DNA from: an uncultured Succinivibrionaceae bacterium
GTDB taxonomy: Bacteria > Pseudomonadota > Gammaproteobacteria > Enterobacterales > Succinivibrionaceae
DNA: 51,041 nt
Reading direction: 5' to 3'
Assembly (NCBI GenBank): GCA_949286015.1
Contig: CASEBB010000036.1
Span: forward strand, 1 to 51,041
Under the pieces are notes generated by a model, which saw only the letters and a list, made by a program, of their open reading frames with translations, did no database searches and had not been told where the DNA came from. The position numbers and the translations under genes are program-made. Below, in pieces: positions 25,327 through 35,097 of this stretch (position 1 is its first letter; every line of letters starts with the position of its first letter).

Positions 25327-26250
25327 TTAGGCCGCGACGCTTAAGCCACTGTCAGCACCAAAGGCCTCAGTAAGCTTGGTCTTAAAGAAGTTGAGGGTCA
25401 TGTCATGCATCATGCCGCTAGCGATATTGCCCTTAAAGCTCAGCTTGATGTTCTTATCGGCGATGCCCTGTAACTCCATGCTCGAGCCATCGGTAAAGCC
25501 CTTATTAAGCTCAGCGACGATCTCTTGCACCTTAGCAAAGTAAGGCGAGTTTTGCGTAGCGCTATCAAAACCAGAGGTAACAGCCGCAGAGCTGCTGGCA
25601 GCTGGAGCAGTCGAGGTGGAAATCTTGATGCCGGTCACTGGGGTTGGGGCAAAGCCAGGACGTGGCACACCGCATCTTTCTAAGTCCACCCACACCTCAT
25701 CGATGATTTCTTCGATGCGCATGTGGCAGGACTGGCAGCCACCACCGGCCTTGGTGTAGTGGGTGACTTCCTCGACGGTGGTGAGGTGGTTTTCCCACAC
25801 CACTTTCTTAATCTTGTTCACGCCCACACCGAAGCAATGGCAGACGATCTCGCCATCATCATGGCTGTGCTCGTAGCTCTGGCCATGGTAATTGGCGATA
25901 GCAGCGTCTAAAGCCTCACGGCCCATCACCGAGCAGTGCATCTTCTCTGGAGGTAAGCCACCTAAGTAATCAGCGATTTGCTGATTGGTGATCTTCTCGG
26001 CCTCAGCTAAGGACTTGCCCTTGATCATCTCCGTTAAGGCCGAAGAAGAGGCAATAGCACTACCGCAACCATAGGTTTGGAAAGCGGCATCTTCGATGAT
26101 GTTGGTGTCAGGGTTAATCTTGAGCATTAAGCGCAAGGCATCACCGCAAATGATCGAGCCCACGTCACCGACGGCATTAGCGTCCTCGATCACGCGCGCA
26201 TTGCGTGGATGCAGGAAGTGATCTTTAACTTTATCGGAGTAATCCCACAT
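25327..26250 (-). CDS. nifU: NifU-type Fe-S scaffold with degenerate C-terminal Nfu domain
   Basis: This is a scaffold for Fe-S cluster assembly, partner of NifS. The N-terminal IscU-like domain (about 1-125) keeps its three cluster Cys ([29 protein letters not shown]). The central BFD-like [2Fe-2S] domain (about 134-185) has VCHCFGV and GGGCQSCH. A Ser/Ala-rich linker leads to a C-terminal domain (about 240-300) that resembles Nfu by pattern but reads [15 protein letters not shown] where the family has the CxxC of GACSGC. Thus the second scaffold site is absent. Length (307) is normal. The ATG 26250 has TGAGG upstream. It is first in the nifU-nifS unit. Confidence 0.92.
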   Translation of the reverse strand: MWDYSDKVKDHFLHPRNARVIEDANAVGDVGSIICGDALRLMLKINPDTNIIEDAAFQTYGCGSAIASSSALTEMIKGKSLAEAEKITNQQIADYLGGLPPEKMHCSVMGREALDAAIANYHGQSYEHSHDDGEIVCHCFGVGVNKIKKVVWENHLTTVEEVTHYTKAGGGCQSCHMRIEEIIDEVWVDLERCGVPRPGFAPTPVTGIKISTSTAPAASSSAAVTSGFDSATQNSPYFAKVQEIVAELNKGFTDGSSMELQGIADKNIKLSFKGNIASGMMHDMTLNFFKTKLTEAFGADSGLSVAA

Positions 26251-27010
26251 AAAAAGGCCTCAATTAACGGTGATGTCTTAGTCCTCATGCAAGGCGGAGA
26301 AAACCAAACCAAACCAACGCACCGACCTCGCCGTGACCGCACACGGGCGCTAAGCCACAGCTAACACGAAGACTGCTGCTAGATTGTACAGGAAAAACAA
26401 AGTACGGATGCGTAGGCAAGTGCAAAGTTTTTGCAGCTGTTATTGATGCGCAAAAACAGCGGTTCACAAAGCATGGACAGCACGCACCAGCACCTACTCT
26501 GCCCCTCCCCTGCACCTACTTTGGGGCTACCACTTAAGCCGTGCGCTCTGTATGCGCAGAGCCTTGTACTTTGGGTAGAGTGCAGCGGCTTATGTTAGCG
26601 CTAAAGCACTCTGAGCCGTCAGGCCAATACATGCGAACTTAAACCACCAATAGCAGCCACGTAATCTTTAATGATGATGATGATGATGATGAAAGTGGCT
26701 GCTATCCCGCCTGCAAGCTGCATGTGAGTGCCTTCTTACCACCATGAGGGCTGCTATGAGTTCACTCTAGGTGCACCGTCCTCCATGAGTTTAGCAAGCT
26801 GGCGTCAGGCCTCCCAGCCCGTCGAGCACCACAGACACGGGCAAAGTAAGCGACACTTACTGAAAAACACCTTTCTCAGTGCCCCCACCTCTGTGGCCCA
26901 TAGCATCAGCGCACGCTTAGCTCTATAATGCCCCCGCCACTATCTTCCTCCCCGTAATTACTCCCGTACCGCCACAGCAGCTTTTGGCCGCAGCAGCTTT
27001 TGAGGTGCCC
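26251..27010. other. Divergent gap between nifU and the MATE gene
   Basis: Contains family C copy 1 (26640-26785). No gene supported, and no IscR-type site was identified by eye. Confidence 0.45.
26640..26785 (+). repeat. Dispersed repeat family C, copy 1, containing an ATG microsatellite
   Basis: It aligns with 50349-50490: AACCACCAATAGCAGC, AGTGGCTGCTATC, CTGCAAGCTG, GTGAGTGCCTTCTTACC and CTCTAGGTGCACCG. Inside it AGCAGCCAC (26651-26659) and GTGGCTGCT (26694-26702) form a 9-bp stem enclosing seven tandem ATG/TGA triplets (about 26670-26691) that the other copy lacks. Confidence 0.75.
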
Positions 27011-28462
27011 ATGGCTTCACACACCGCCACTAAGCGCAAAGAAAGTCTGAGCGATAAAGTTAATCGCGACATGACTTTGCAAGAGCAGATTGCCCTGACC
27101 TTTTCTCTGAGCTTGCCTTCGATCATGGCGCAGCTCTCCTCTATCTGCATGCAATACATCGATGCGGCCATGGTCGGTAGCTTAGGTGCGGAGGCCTCCG
27201 CCTCTATTGGCTTAATGGCAGCGCCTTTGTGGCTGTTCTCGGGTCTGTGCATCAGCTCCTGCTCTGGCTTTTCAGTACAGGTCGCGCACTTATTAGGCGG
27301 CCGTCAGCCAGAGGAGGCCCGCAAGGTCTTACGTCAGGGCTATGTGGTGCTCTTTGGCTTTGCCTTAGTAGTGGCACTGATTGGCTGTAGCTTAAGTGAC
27401 TTCCTGCCGCACTTTTTAGGTGGTGCCCCCGAGATTTTAGACAACGCTAGCGCCTACTTCTTTATCTTTATGAGCGCGCTGCCGTTTCTCATGCTGAGCT
27501 ACATCTCCTCAGCGATGCTGCGCTGCTCAGGCAACATGCTACTGCCAAGCTTGCTCAACATCCTGATGTGCTTGCTGGATGTGGTCTTTAACTTTATCTT
27601 TATCTTCCCTGAGCGTGATGCTGTGTACCCGCTCATTGGTGAGGTGCACGTCTTTGGCTTTGGTTATGGCGTCAAAGGAGCGGCCTTAGGTACTGTGTGT
27701 GCGGCAGCGGTAACCGGTCTCTTTATGGTCTATTTCCTTGTGTTCCGCTCCCCATCACTAAAACTTACGCAAGATCGCTTTGCCACATGGGGACAGGCCA
27801 TTCTGGCCTTTGCACCGACATGGCAGGTGGTACGCCGTGCTTTACGCATTTCGCTGCCGATTTCGGCACAGCAATTTATGATCAGCTCGGCGCAGATTGT
27901 CTCGACCATGATCGTGGCTCCGCTGGGCACAGCCTCAATTGCAGCGCACTCCTTTGCTATTACCATTGAAGCGCTGTGCTATATGCCAGGCTTTGGTATT
28001 TCTGACGCGGCTACGACCTTAGTGGGTCAATCAATTGGTGCCCGCCGCTTTGATCTCACGTACCGCTTTGCCAAGATCACCTTGATCTTTGGTGCCTTAA
28101 TCATGGGCATCTTAGGCTTTTTCATGTATGTGGGCTCGCCGTGGATCATGTCGCTGATGTCACCTGATTTAGAGGTACAAGCACTGGCGGTGGCAGCACT
28201 GCGCATTGAGGCCTTTGCCGAGCCGCTGTTTGCGGTATCGATTGTAGGCTATGGTATCTGCGTGGGTGCAGGTGATACCTTGATTCCAAGCTTGATGAAC
28301 TTAGGCTCGATGTGGCTGGTGCGCTTAGGCTTAGCTTATGTGCTGGCTGATATTTACGGGCTGCGTGGTGTGTGGATGGCTATGTGCTTTGAGCTGTGCT
28401 TTAGAGGCTTAATCTTCCTTGCGCGCCTCAAGTGGGGTAATTGGCTTAAGACGCTGGATTAG
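27011..28462 (+). CDS. MATE family multidrug/Na+ (or H+) antiporter
   Basis: This 483-residue inner-membrane exporter has twelve predicted segments in two MatE halves. The N-terminal half contains LPSIMAQLSSICMQYIDAAMVGSLG (about residues 30-54), the mark of the family; the second half begins around 270 with LRISLPISAQQFMISSAQIVSTM. The start is ATG 27011 (MASHTATK), with TGAGGT six bases upstream; the frame extends to 26984 only through a TTG. Substrates cannot be inferred. Nif genes diverge upstream; the disrupted AAA gene lies downstream. Confidence 0.9.
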   Translation: MASHTATKRKESLSDKVNRDMTLQEQIALTFSLSLPSIMAQLSSICMQYIDAAMVGSLGAEASASIGLMAAPLWLFSGLCISSCSGFSVQVAHLLGGRQPEEARKVLRQGYVVLFGFALVVALIGCSLSDFLPHFLGGAPEILDNASAYFFIFMSALPFLMLSYISSAMLRCSGNMLLPSLLNILMCLLDVVFNFIFIFPERDAVYPLIGEVHVFGFGYGVKGAALGTVCAAAVTGLFMVYFLVFRSPSLKLTQDRFATWGQAILAFAPTWQVVRRALRISLPISAQQFMISSAQIVSTMIVAPLGTASIAAHSFAITIEALCYMPGFGISDAATTLVGQSIGARRFDLTYRFAKITLIFGALIMGILGFFMYVGSPWIMSLMSPDLEVQALAVAALRIEAFAEPLFAVSIVGYGICVGAGDTLIPSLMNLGSMWLVRLGLAYVLADIYGLRGVWMAMCFELCFRGLIFLARLKWGNWLKTLD

Positions 28463-28791
28463 TGCGAACGCCGCTGCACACTGGCTCATCAAGGCGCTGG
28501 AGCCTTTTGTCTCCACTTACAGTAAGGCGCCTCCGGCGCCATTAGCTCGAAACGAGCAGCACATGTGCTACGCCCATACAGCGCTACAGCGCTCGTGGCT
28601 GCTCTGGCGATCAGAGCGCAGGGCACCAGCAAGCGGCTACCGCCACTTACCTCAAAGGTACTCCACAGCATGCCCGCTGCGCAAACCAGCGCCTGTTGTC
28701 AAAGCAGATTTTTGCTCTAAGTCTTATCCCCTATGCTTTAGGCTATTGTGAGCTTAAAATTGGCTATCAGTGTTTCCTGCCTCGTGGAGTA
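28463..28791. other. Gap before the disrupted AAA/nuclease gene
   Basis: A GGCGCC-TCC-GGCGCC hairpin (28526-28540) followed by ATTAGCTCGAAA resembles the head of family A. Nothing else is supported. Confidence 0.4.
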
Positions 28792-30751
28792 ATGATGCGC
28801 GCAAACAAAGTCACTAACGAGCAACCGCTCAAGCCAATCCCGCTTAGCGTCTCCAGCTGGAACAATTTGGTAGAACAAAACAAGCTGATTGTCGACAAGA
28901 CCGCCAAGCTTGGCCAGTTAGTCACTTTCTTTGACTATGTGTTCTTCTCACGCCCACGGCGCATGGGCAAAACAACCCTGTGCTCCATGCTGCAGGAGCT
29001 GTTCACTCATGGCGATCAACACTTTGCAGGCACAGCCATTTATGGGAACTGGCCAGAAACACAGACTTACCCTGTGATCAGTATGTCGTTTGATGGCATT
29101 GATTGCCAAAATGCCAGCACATTTGAAGCAAACCTATGCAAAATCGTAATTGATGCGTATTATGATGCAGGTTTCAAAGATGCCCTGAAGCTTGTAGGAA
29201 CAACGTCATTTGCTCGCCTCACTTCGCTGCTCAAAGGCGTAGTTGATGATAACGATCAGGAGCTTGTCTTCTTAATCGATGAATGGGATCACCCACTCTC
29301 TAAGCACCTTGATGAGCCGCAACTGTTTGCCTCATTACAGTCTGTAATGGCTAAGTTCTCTGGCTGGTTACGCCTGCAGAACGCTCATGCTAGTGGTAGA
29401 TTCGGAAATTAATGAGGAACCCCATCCATAGCCGTGCAGGCGCATGAATGGTATCAATTAGGGGCATTGGACAAGCTTGATGAATGTCTGGCGCCCTTGT
29501 TTTGAGGGTACTGGTTCCTCGTTAATTTCCGAATCTACCACTAGATTTATCTTGGTCACCGGTATCATGCGCTACCGTGAGACTTCACTGTTTACAGGGC
29601 AAGGTATCCAAGATCTCAGCATGGATCCTCGTTATGCCGACTTGCTGGGCTATACCAAAGAGGAAATCGAGCAGAGCTTTAAGCGCTACATTCCACTTGC
29701 AGCCGACAAGCTGAGGATTACTACCGATGAGCTGTGGGAGCGACTTGAGCTTTACTACTCTGGCTTTTGCTACGACAACCAAGCCTCAGTAAAGGTGTAC
29801 AGCCCATTTGCCATTAACCAGTTTTTTGCCCCCGTAGCCAATCCTAATTTTCTGTCAGATTCGCGCTTGCAGCTTACATTTGAACCCTTTTGGATGGAGA
29901 GCTCTGGAGCTGCAAAAGTCCTACGTTCGCTTTTCCGTGCGCGTAAGTACGACGCTATTGAGCTGGCAAACAAATACATGCGGCCAGTCATATTAGGACA
30001 AGCAGCGATGACCAGCCCGCTCAGAGCAAATGAGGTGACCCTCGATCAGATCATGCTGCAAAGCGGCCTGCTCTCCCTCAAGGGGATTGCTGAGGAGACG
30101 CAGCAAGTCTCAACAGTAGCGGCGAGAAGCTACAATTGTGAGCTCACCAACTATGAGGTAGCCTCTGGGTTCAGGACAGTGCTCTTAGCCTATATGACTA
30201 ACAGCAATAGGGCAAACATCTCCCCTAAGTTGCTCCGCGTGCAGACGTCATTGCTGGCTGGCGATATCGCCAAGCTAGGTAACAGCATCAACCAGCTCTT
30301 ATGTAACTTGCGCTATGACGTCTTTGCCGAGGATGACGATAAGAAAGAGCGCGTGTATCGCACCTTATTTAAGCTGTGCATGATGTCGTATCTAGTCAAT
30401 GCCAACGATGAGGTCTCAAACAACCATGGGCGGTGCGATCTGGTGGCTAAAACCCAAGACACCATCTACGCCTTTGAGCTCAAGCGCATACAGTCAGATA
30501 CCACAGAGGCTAAGTTCGCCCTCTTAGATGTGGCCGAGCAGCAGATGGTGAAAAACGACTATGGCAACAACCTCATTGAAGAGGGCAAGTTGCTGATCTG
30601 GGTCGTGGTGGTGATTAGCGACAAATACCGTCAGGTCTGTGCGTGGCGCACTATTAAGCGCACTTACTCGGCAGCGGGGACGCAAATCGAGCGCCATGAG
30701 GGCTTGGTTGAGCCCATCAAAAAAGTGGAAAACCAAAAAGACACTAAGTAG
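28792..30751 (+). pseudogene. AAA-ATPase-like / PD-(D/E)XK nuclease protein, split by a MITE
   Basis: The two halves form one gene. The first (to about 29393) has the AAA-ATPase-like part: KLIVDKTAKLGQLV, FFSRPRRMGKTTLCSML (P-loop-like RPRRMGKTT) and ELVFLIDEWDHPL (Walker B-like). The second resumes at RFILVTGIMRYRETSLFTGQGIQDLSMDP and ends with a PD-(D/E)XK domain (GRCDLVAKTQDTIYAFELKRI). Excising the 147-bp element at 29394-29540 with one CTAG copy gives an unbroken reading frame of about 601 residues, reading ...NAHARFILVTG. Two starts, ATG 28792 and 28795, share a GGAG. The family is common in anaerobes, is often multi-copy, and has no settled function. As it stands the product stops at 29412. 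Confidence 0.85.
29394..29540. mobile_element. 147-bp MITE with 28-bp terminal inverted repeats and CTAG target duplication
   Basis: The left end, TGGTAGATTCGGAAATTAAT (28 bp to 29421), mirrors the right end 29513-29540 with one mismatch. CTAG flanks it at 29390-29393 and 29541-29544. It has no open frame of its own. A 4-bp CTAG target is like that of IS5-type elements; the transposase family is inferred. Sequence is unrelated to the 8-bp-duplication MITEs elsewhere in the window. Confidence 0.9.
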
Positions 30752-30861
30752 CGCCCTCTATAGCCGCGCTATAAGCGGCTAGAGATGACAACTCAAAAGG
30801 CGGCCTCCCTTATCCAAAGGCGGTCAGCAGCCGTCTGCTGAGAGTAGTGTCGTATAGCCCC

Positions 30862-30886
30862 AAAAGCCTCCTTTCGGAGGCTTTTG
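30862..30886. terminator. Bidirectional terminator between the AAA gene and copA
   Basis: AAAAGCCTCC (30862-30871), loop TTTC, GGAGGCTTTT (30876-30885). It serves convergent genes. A weaker stem, TAGCCGC/GCGGCTA, lies at about 30762-30782. Confidence 0.9.
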
Positions 30887-30998
30887 CGTTTGTGGTGCAC
30901 TGTAAGGGCCGCAATTCATCACACCCCCTACTTTTGCGCCAGCTCTTAGCTTAGGCGTTCCCCCTCTCTGCGGCATGCGCCGCAGCATGCGCCAGCTC

Positions 30999-33944
30999 TT
31001 AGGCGTTGTCGATCGACGTGACCTCAAAGCCATCATCGACCACCGCCTGCGTTAACTGCGCATCAGTCACGCTGTCAGCACACTCCACACGCGCCGTCTT
31101 AAACTCTAAGCTCACGTCTACCTTGCTCACGCCAGCAACCGCGCTTAAAGCCTTGGTCACGCTCTTTTGGCAGTGCTCACAGTGCATCCCGTTAATGTGT
31201 ACTAACTTCACCATCTTCGTTTGTCCATAAGTGGCAGCCTCTACACTTGCAGTGCTGCGCGAGTTGTCAGGAGAAACCTGCTTTGCCTTAATCTGAGAGT
31301 CCGGTGCTTGCTGTACCGCAGCCTCTGCTTTTTGCTGCGTCGATCCCAAGGTAGCCGCATCATACGAGAGGTTAGGTGCCTGCACCTCTTCACCTACGAG
31401 CTGCGCTCCCGCCGCAGCCAGCTCCGCATCCATTTCCTTTTCTTTGGCGCTACGCTCTAAGCGCAGCCGCCGTGGGCTTTGCACCTCGTTACCAGGATCA
31501 GTGCTATAAGCACCCTGCTGTGCCGCCGCTGCGGCCTCATCCTCAGCGATGCTGGAGCTGACCTGCACGCTCGTCGCGCCATCATTACCTGCGACCTCAG
31601 CACGCACCACCTCACCATTAGGCAACTGGAAGTTCAGTGAGTGCCGCTTTAAGCGCAGGGCATTAGAGACCACGCACACTGAGCTTAAGGACATCAAGCA
31701 CGCTGCCAGCATAGGGTCAAGCTTTAAGCCAAAGGACTCAAAGAAAACGCCCGCTGCCACTGGGATGCAGACAATGTTGTAGATAAACGCCCAGAAGAGG
31801 TTCTCCTTAATGTTCGACAACGTCAAACGCGACAGCATTAAAGCCGAGACAATGCTGTAGAGGTTGTCCTTCATGAGGATGACATCAGCGCAGGACTTGG
31901 CGATATCAGTGCTACCGGCAATGGAGATACCCACATCACTGGTGGTCAGCGACGGCGCATCGTTAATGCCATCACCCATCATCGCTACATGGTGCCCCTT
32001 GTCCTTTAAGAGACTGATAAAGTCGCTCTTATCTTGAGGCAAGCACGCCGCCTTATAGGTGGTAATACCCACCTGCTCAGCCACATTAGCCACCACTCGC
32101 ACGCTATCACCAGAGACAATGATCGAGTGCACGCCAAAGTTTCGTAACACCTCCACCACATCAGCTGCCCCGCGCTTAATCTCATCACCCAAGGCAAAGG
32201 AGACTAAGTGCTGCGTTGGCGTAAATAGGTGTACTGTGACGTTCACACTCTCCTCACGATAATTACTGAGGTTTTGCGCCTCCGTATTGTCCTTGTAGAG
32301 CACCTGATTCATAAAGCTCGTGCTACCCATAAAGTAGCGCTCCCCGCCAATCACGGCCTCAACACCCTTACCCTCATGGTTGATAAATTCCGTGACTTCG
32401 AGCTTAGCATCAGCTGCCGCCGCTACAGCCGCATCCCCCTTGAGCTTGAGGGTACTGAGCTCTTGCTGGCAGTAAGTGACCAGTGCCTGCGCAATAGGGT
32501 GCTCACTACGCTGCTCCAGCGCCTGCGTCAGGTGAATGATATGCGTCATTTCCTCAGGCTCAGCTGCGTAGCGCTTGCACGCGAGCACCCGCATCTTGCC
32601 CTCAGTAATGGTGCCGGTCTTATCAAAGACCATGATATCCACCTGCTGCAGGTTCTCTAAAGCCTCAGGACTCTTAAAGAGCACCCCCAGCGAGGCGGCG
32701 CGGCCCGTAGCCACCATAATGGCCGTTGGCGTAGCTAAGCCTAAAGCACAAGGGCATGACACCACCAAAACCGAGACGGCAAAAGACAGCGCTTGGGAAG
32801 GTGGTGCCCCCTCATAAAGCCAGAACAAACCGGTAATCAGCGCAATGAGGATCACCGCTGGCACAAAGTAAAACGCCACGCGATCGGCCAGACGCGCAAT
32901 TGGCGCCTTTTGACGGTTAGCATCATCGACGAGGGCAATGATCTTAGCTAAGGTGGTATCGTTGCCGACCTTTTCTACCTTAAAGACCACATAACCATGA
33001 CGCAAGAAGGTGGCACTGATGACCTTATCACCCTCAGCTTTTTTCACCTGCATAGCCTCGCCAGTAATGGCGCTCTCATCAAAGTAGCCATTACCCTCGA
33101 TGACCACACCGTCGACACCGACGCGGTCACCGGAGCGCAATACCACCTCATCACCAACGGCCACCGCCTCTAAAGGCACGGCTACTTCTTCGTAGTGATC
33201 TTCTCCCTTTTTGGCATGCTGCTTCAGCTTGCGAACCACCACAGTGTTAGGTGCTAACTCGTAGAGCTTGGAGATAGCATCGACAGCGCGGTGCTTAGCC
33301 TTAGTCTCTAAGAACTTACCGACACTGACTAAGGTCAAAATGGTGGCCACGCCCTCAAAGTACAGCGAGAAATGGCGGTGCAAGTCAGAAGTGAGATCCC
33401 CCTCTTGGATAAAGATCATGCTAAAGCAGCTGGATAAAAAGGAGGCACCAGCACCAATGGCTACCAGCGTGTCCATATTGGGGGATAAATGGAGCAGCGC
33501 TTTAAAGCCATTTTTGAAGTAATGGAGATTCAGAGCCATGACCATGAGGCATAAGCCTAATTGGCTATAGGCATTGGCTTGCGCCAGTGGCAGGATATCG
33601 ATACCCACCATGGGGCCCATGGACAGCGCTAAGAGCAGCAGAGTCAGGATGACTGAGGCAATGAGGCGCTTTTTCTTTTCACGCACCTCACCGTCATCCA
33701 TGTGCACCAGTTCTTTGGAGGAGTGAATAAGAGTGGCCTCGTAACCGGCTTTAGAGACAGCTGCTTCGATCTTTTCTACCGAGCACTCTTTGTCGTTAAA
33801 GAGCACGGTCATACTGTTCTGCAGCAGCTGCACGGCTACGGATTCGACGCCTGGCAAGGGAGCCACCGCGCGCTCGACACGCGCTTTACATGCTGCGCAG
33901 GACATGCCTTTGATAGCAAAGTTTTGCTTACAAGTTTGGCTCAT
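30999..33944 (-). CDS. copA: Copper-exporting P-type ATPase CopA with an extra C-terminal HMA domain
   Basis: This P1B-1 ATPase pumps Cu(I) out of the cytoplasm. The N-terminal HMA domain has GMSCAACKARVE (CxxC at residues 16-19). Eight membrane segments, the CPC ion site in VVSCPCALGLATPTA, the phosphorylated DKTGTITEG, SEHPIAQAL and MMGDGINDAPSL follow in order. The expected end of a CopA is near residue 775 (SNALRLKRH). Here a polar Ala/Gln/Glu-rich linker of about 135 residues continues to a second HMA domain (HINGMHCEHCQKS, CxxC). That makes a CopA-CopZ-like fusion with the chaperone-type domain at the C-terminus, and a length of 981 against about 800 usual. ATG 33944 has AAGGGTG upstream. 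No CueR-type site is clear. Confidence 0.93.
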   Translation of the reverse strand: MSQTCKQNFAIKGMSCAACKARVERAVAPLPGVESVAVQLLQNSMTVLFNDKECSVEKIEAAVSKAGYEATLIHSSKELVHMDDGEVREKKKRLIASVILTLLLLALSMGPMVGIDILPLAQANAYSQLGLCLMVMALNLHYFKNGFKALLHLSPNMDTLVAIGAGASFLSSCFSMIFIQEGDLTSDLHRHFSLYFEGVATILTLVSVGKFLETKAKHRAVDAISKLYELAPNTVVVRKLKQHAKKGEDHYEEVAVPLEAVAVGDEVVLRSGDRVGVDGVVIEGNGYFDESAITGEAMQVKKAEGDKVISATFLRHGYVVFKVEKVGNDTTLAKIIALVDDANRQKAPIARLADRVAFYFVPAVILIALITGLFWLYEGAPPSQALSFAVSVLVVSCPCALGLATPTAIMVATGRAASLGVLFKSPEALENLQQVDIMVFDKTGTITEGKMRVLACKRYAAEPEEMTHIIHLTQALEQRSEHPIAQALVTYCQQELSTLKLKGDAAVAAAADAKLEVTEFINHEGKGVEAVIGGERYFMGSTSFMNQVLYKDNTEAQNLSNYREESVNVTVHLFTPTQHLVSFALGDEIKRGAADVVEVLRNFGVHSIIVSGDSVRVVANVAEQVGITTYKAACLPQDKSDFISLLKDKGHHVAMMGDGINDAPSLTTSDVGISIAGSTDIAKSCADVILMKDNLYSIVSALMLSRLTLSNIKENLFWAFIYNIVCIPVAAGVFFESFGLKLDPMLAACLMSLSSVCVVSNALRLKRHSLNFQLPNGEVVRAEVAGNDGATSVQVSSSIAEDEAAAAAQQGAYSTDPGNEVQSPRRLRLERSAKEKEMDAELAAAGAQLVGEEVQAPNLSYDAATLGSTQQKAEAAVQQAPDSQIKAKQVSPDNSRSTASVEAATYGQTKMVKLVHINGMHCEHCQKSVTKALSAVAGVSKVDVSLEFKTARVECADSVTDAQLTQAVVDDGFEVTSIDNA

Positions 33945-34611
33945 TTCACACCCTTATACCGCCTCAAAGCATACTTTTGGGGTAGAACTGGTCTTGTGCG
34001 GGGGCGCACGTGGTGATGCTGCGCGTGCGTCTTGAAGATGCAAGGCAGTGAGGGCCTGCATCGGCGTTGACTTACTGATTGGTTGGTTGCGGGTAACGCG
34101 CTTCAGGGCAGGAGCTGACGCGGCTGCAGTGCGGTGGGTTACCGCTTGCTCTTGTTACCTCTGGGTATTGTAGAGACAAAAGGCTGCTTTAGCGGTGCGC
34201 AAGCGCCCTCTCTACCCAGATCAGGTGTTATTTGGCCTGATAGCAGTGGTGCTCAAGACAATCAGGTCACATCTTAACCGAAAATTCTTACGCAAAGTGT
34301 GACCATAACGCCCAAGAGGCCAAAGAGCAAAGACCAAGGTAGCGCGTACTTTCCCCTACTCAGGGTGCTTCCTGCGGCACGTGGCAGCTATTTTCTGCAT
34401 CGCAGAGCTGCGCGCCTTACCACTTCTTGGGAATATGGCACTTGATCTCTAAGTTTGGCTGCATCTGGGAGGTTATGAGTACGCTCCTGAGTTCAGGATG
34501 CTCTTCACGCTTGGTGCAGCGCTGGGTAAGCACTATCTCTACGCTATTGTCGGCCTCTAAGGTCTGGCGATCTGTGAGAGCTGACATGCTCTCTTGTGCC
34601 GTGTTTAGCCC
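33945..34611. other. Gap upstream of copA
   Basis: No gene supported. The first 200 bp should contain the copA promoter, but I cannot assign -35/-10 boxes or a CueR dyad with confidence. Confidence 0.4.
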
Positions 34612-34645
34612 AAAAACAACAAAGCCTCAGCTTTGCAGCTAAGGC
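34612..34645 (-). terminator. Rho-independent terminator, minus strand
   Basis: An 8-bp stem with one G-T pair (34645-34638 with 34631-34624), then a T-rich run of 12 nt. Confidence 0.65.
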
Positions 34646-34814
34646 CAGTCAAAGGTGCAATCGCGCTTCACAGATCACCACACCGCTATGCCACTGAGGC
34701 TGTAAGCGCTCTTAGTCTTAGCCTCCAGAGCCCTACGCTCTGCAAGCTCCTAAAAGAATCTCGGCGTGCCCTGCTTGTACGCAGTCAAGACTTTTAAGCG
34801 TAGTCCACGGCTCA

Positions 34815-34842
34815 GAAAAGCCCCAGCTGTAGGTGCTGGGGC
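34815..34842 (-). terminator. Hairpin with short T-run, minus strand
   Basis: GCCCCAGC (34842-34835) pairs with GCTGGGGC (34827-34820), followed by TTTTCT. Confidence 0.55.
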
Positions 34843-35022
34843 CTGCCGTTAGGATCTGTCTGCCACGTATAATAGCAGAATTTACTCTAAAGTTAGCATA
34901 GGCTAACTAAAATTTTTTGCAACAGCCAAAATACGCTCTGCCAGCACTCTTGCGGGAGCAGCTGAAGTGGCAACGACCGTATGACGTGTTTGCCCACAAG
35001 CAGCTGTACAGATACGTCTTTA

Positions 35023-35048
35023 ATAGAGCCTGCTCGGGCAGGCTCTAT
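35023..35048 (-). terminator. Stem downstream of the Zn/Cd ATPase
   Basis: ATAGAGCCTGC and GCAGGCTCTAT form a perfect 11-bp stem with a 4-nt loop, 50 bp past the stop. The T-run on the minus strand is weak (TAAAG). Confidence 0.55.
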
Positions 35049-35097
35049 CGGCTCTATCAAGAGCTACGCGCTTTAAGGATGGATCCTTGAGGCTTCC

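Larger units (their letters stand above)
34612..34870 (-). ncRNA. Candidate small RNA on the minus strand
   Basis: On the minus strand a TATTAT box at about 34870 is followed by about 250 nt without an open frame. That interval contains a stable stem (GCCCCAGC/GCTGGGGC, 34842-34820, then CTTTTCT) and ends in GCCTTAGC-TGCAAA-GCTGAGGC followed by TTTGTTGTTTTTG (34645-34612), a convincing terminator. No protein gene ends there except the P-type ATPase 450 bp upstream, which has its own stem. A short or long RNA starting near 34862 would explain the arrangement. It matches no RNA family I know; the -35 element is poor. Confidence 0.25.

Noticed and set aside
29390..29544. Programmed frameshift in the AAA/nuclease gene
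   Set aside because: A MITE with terminal inverted repeats and a target duplication explains the break exactly.
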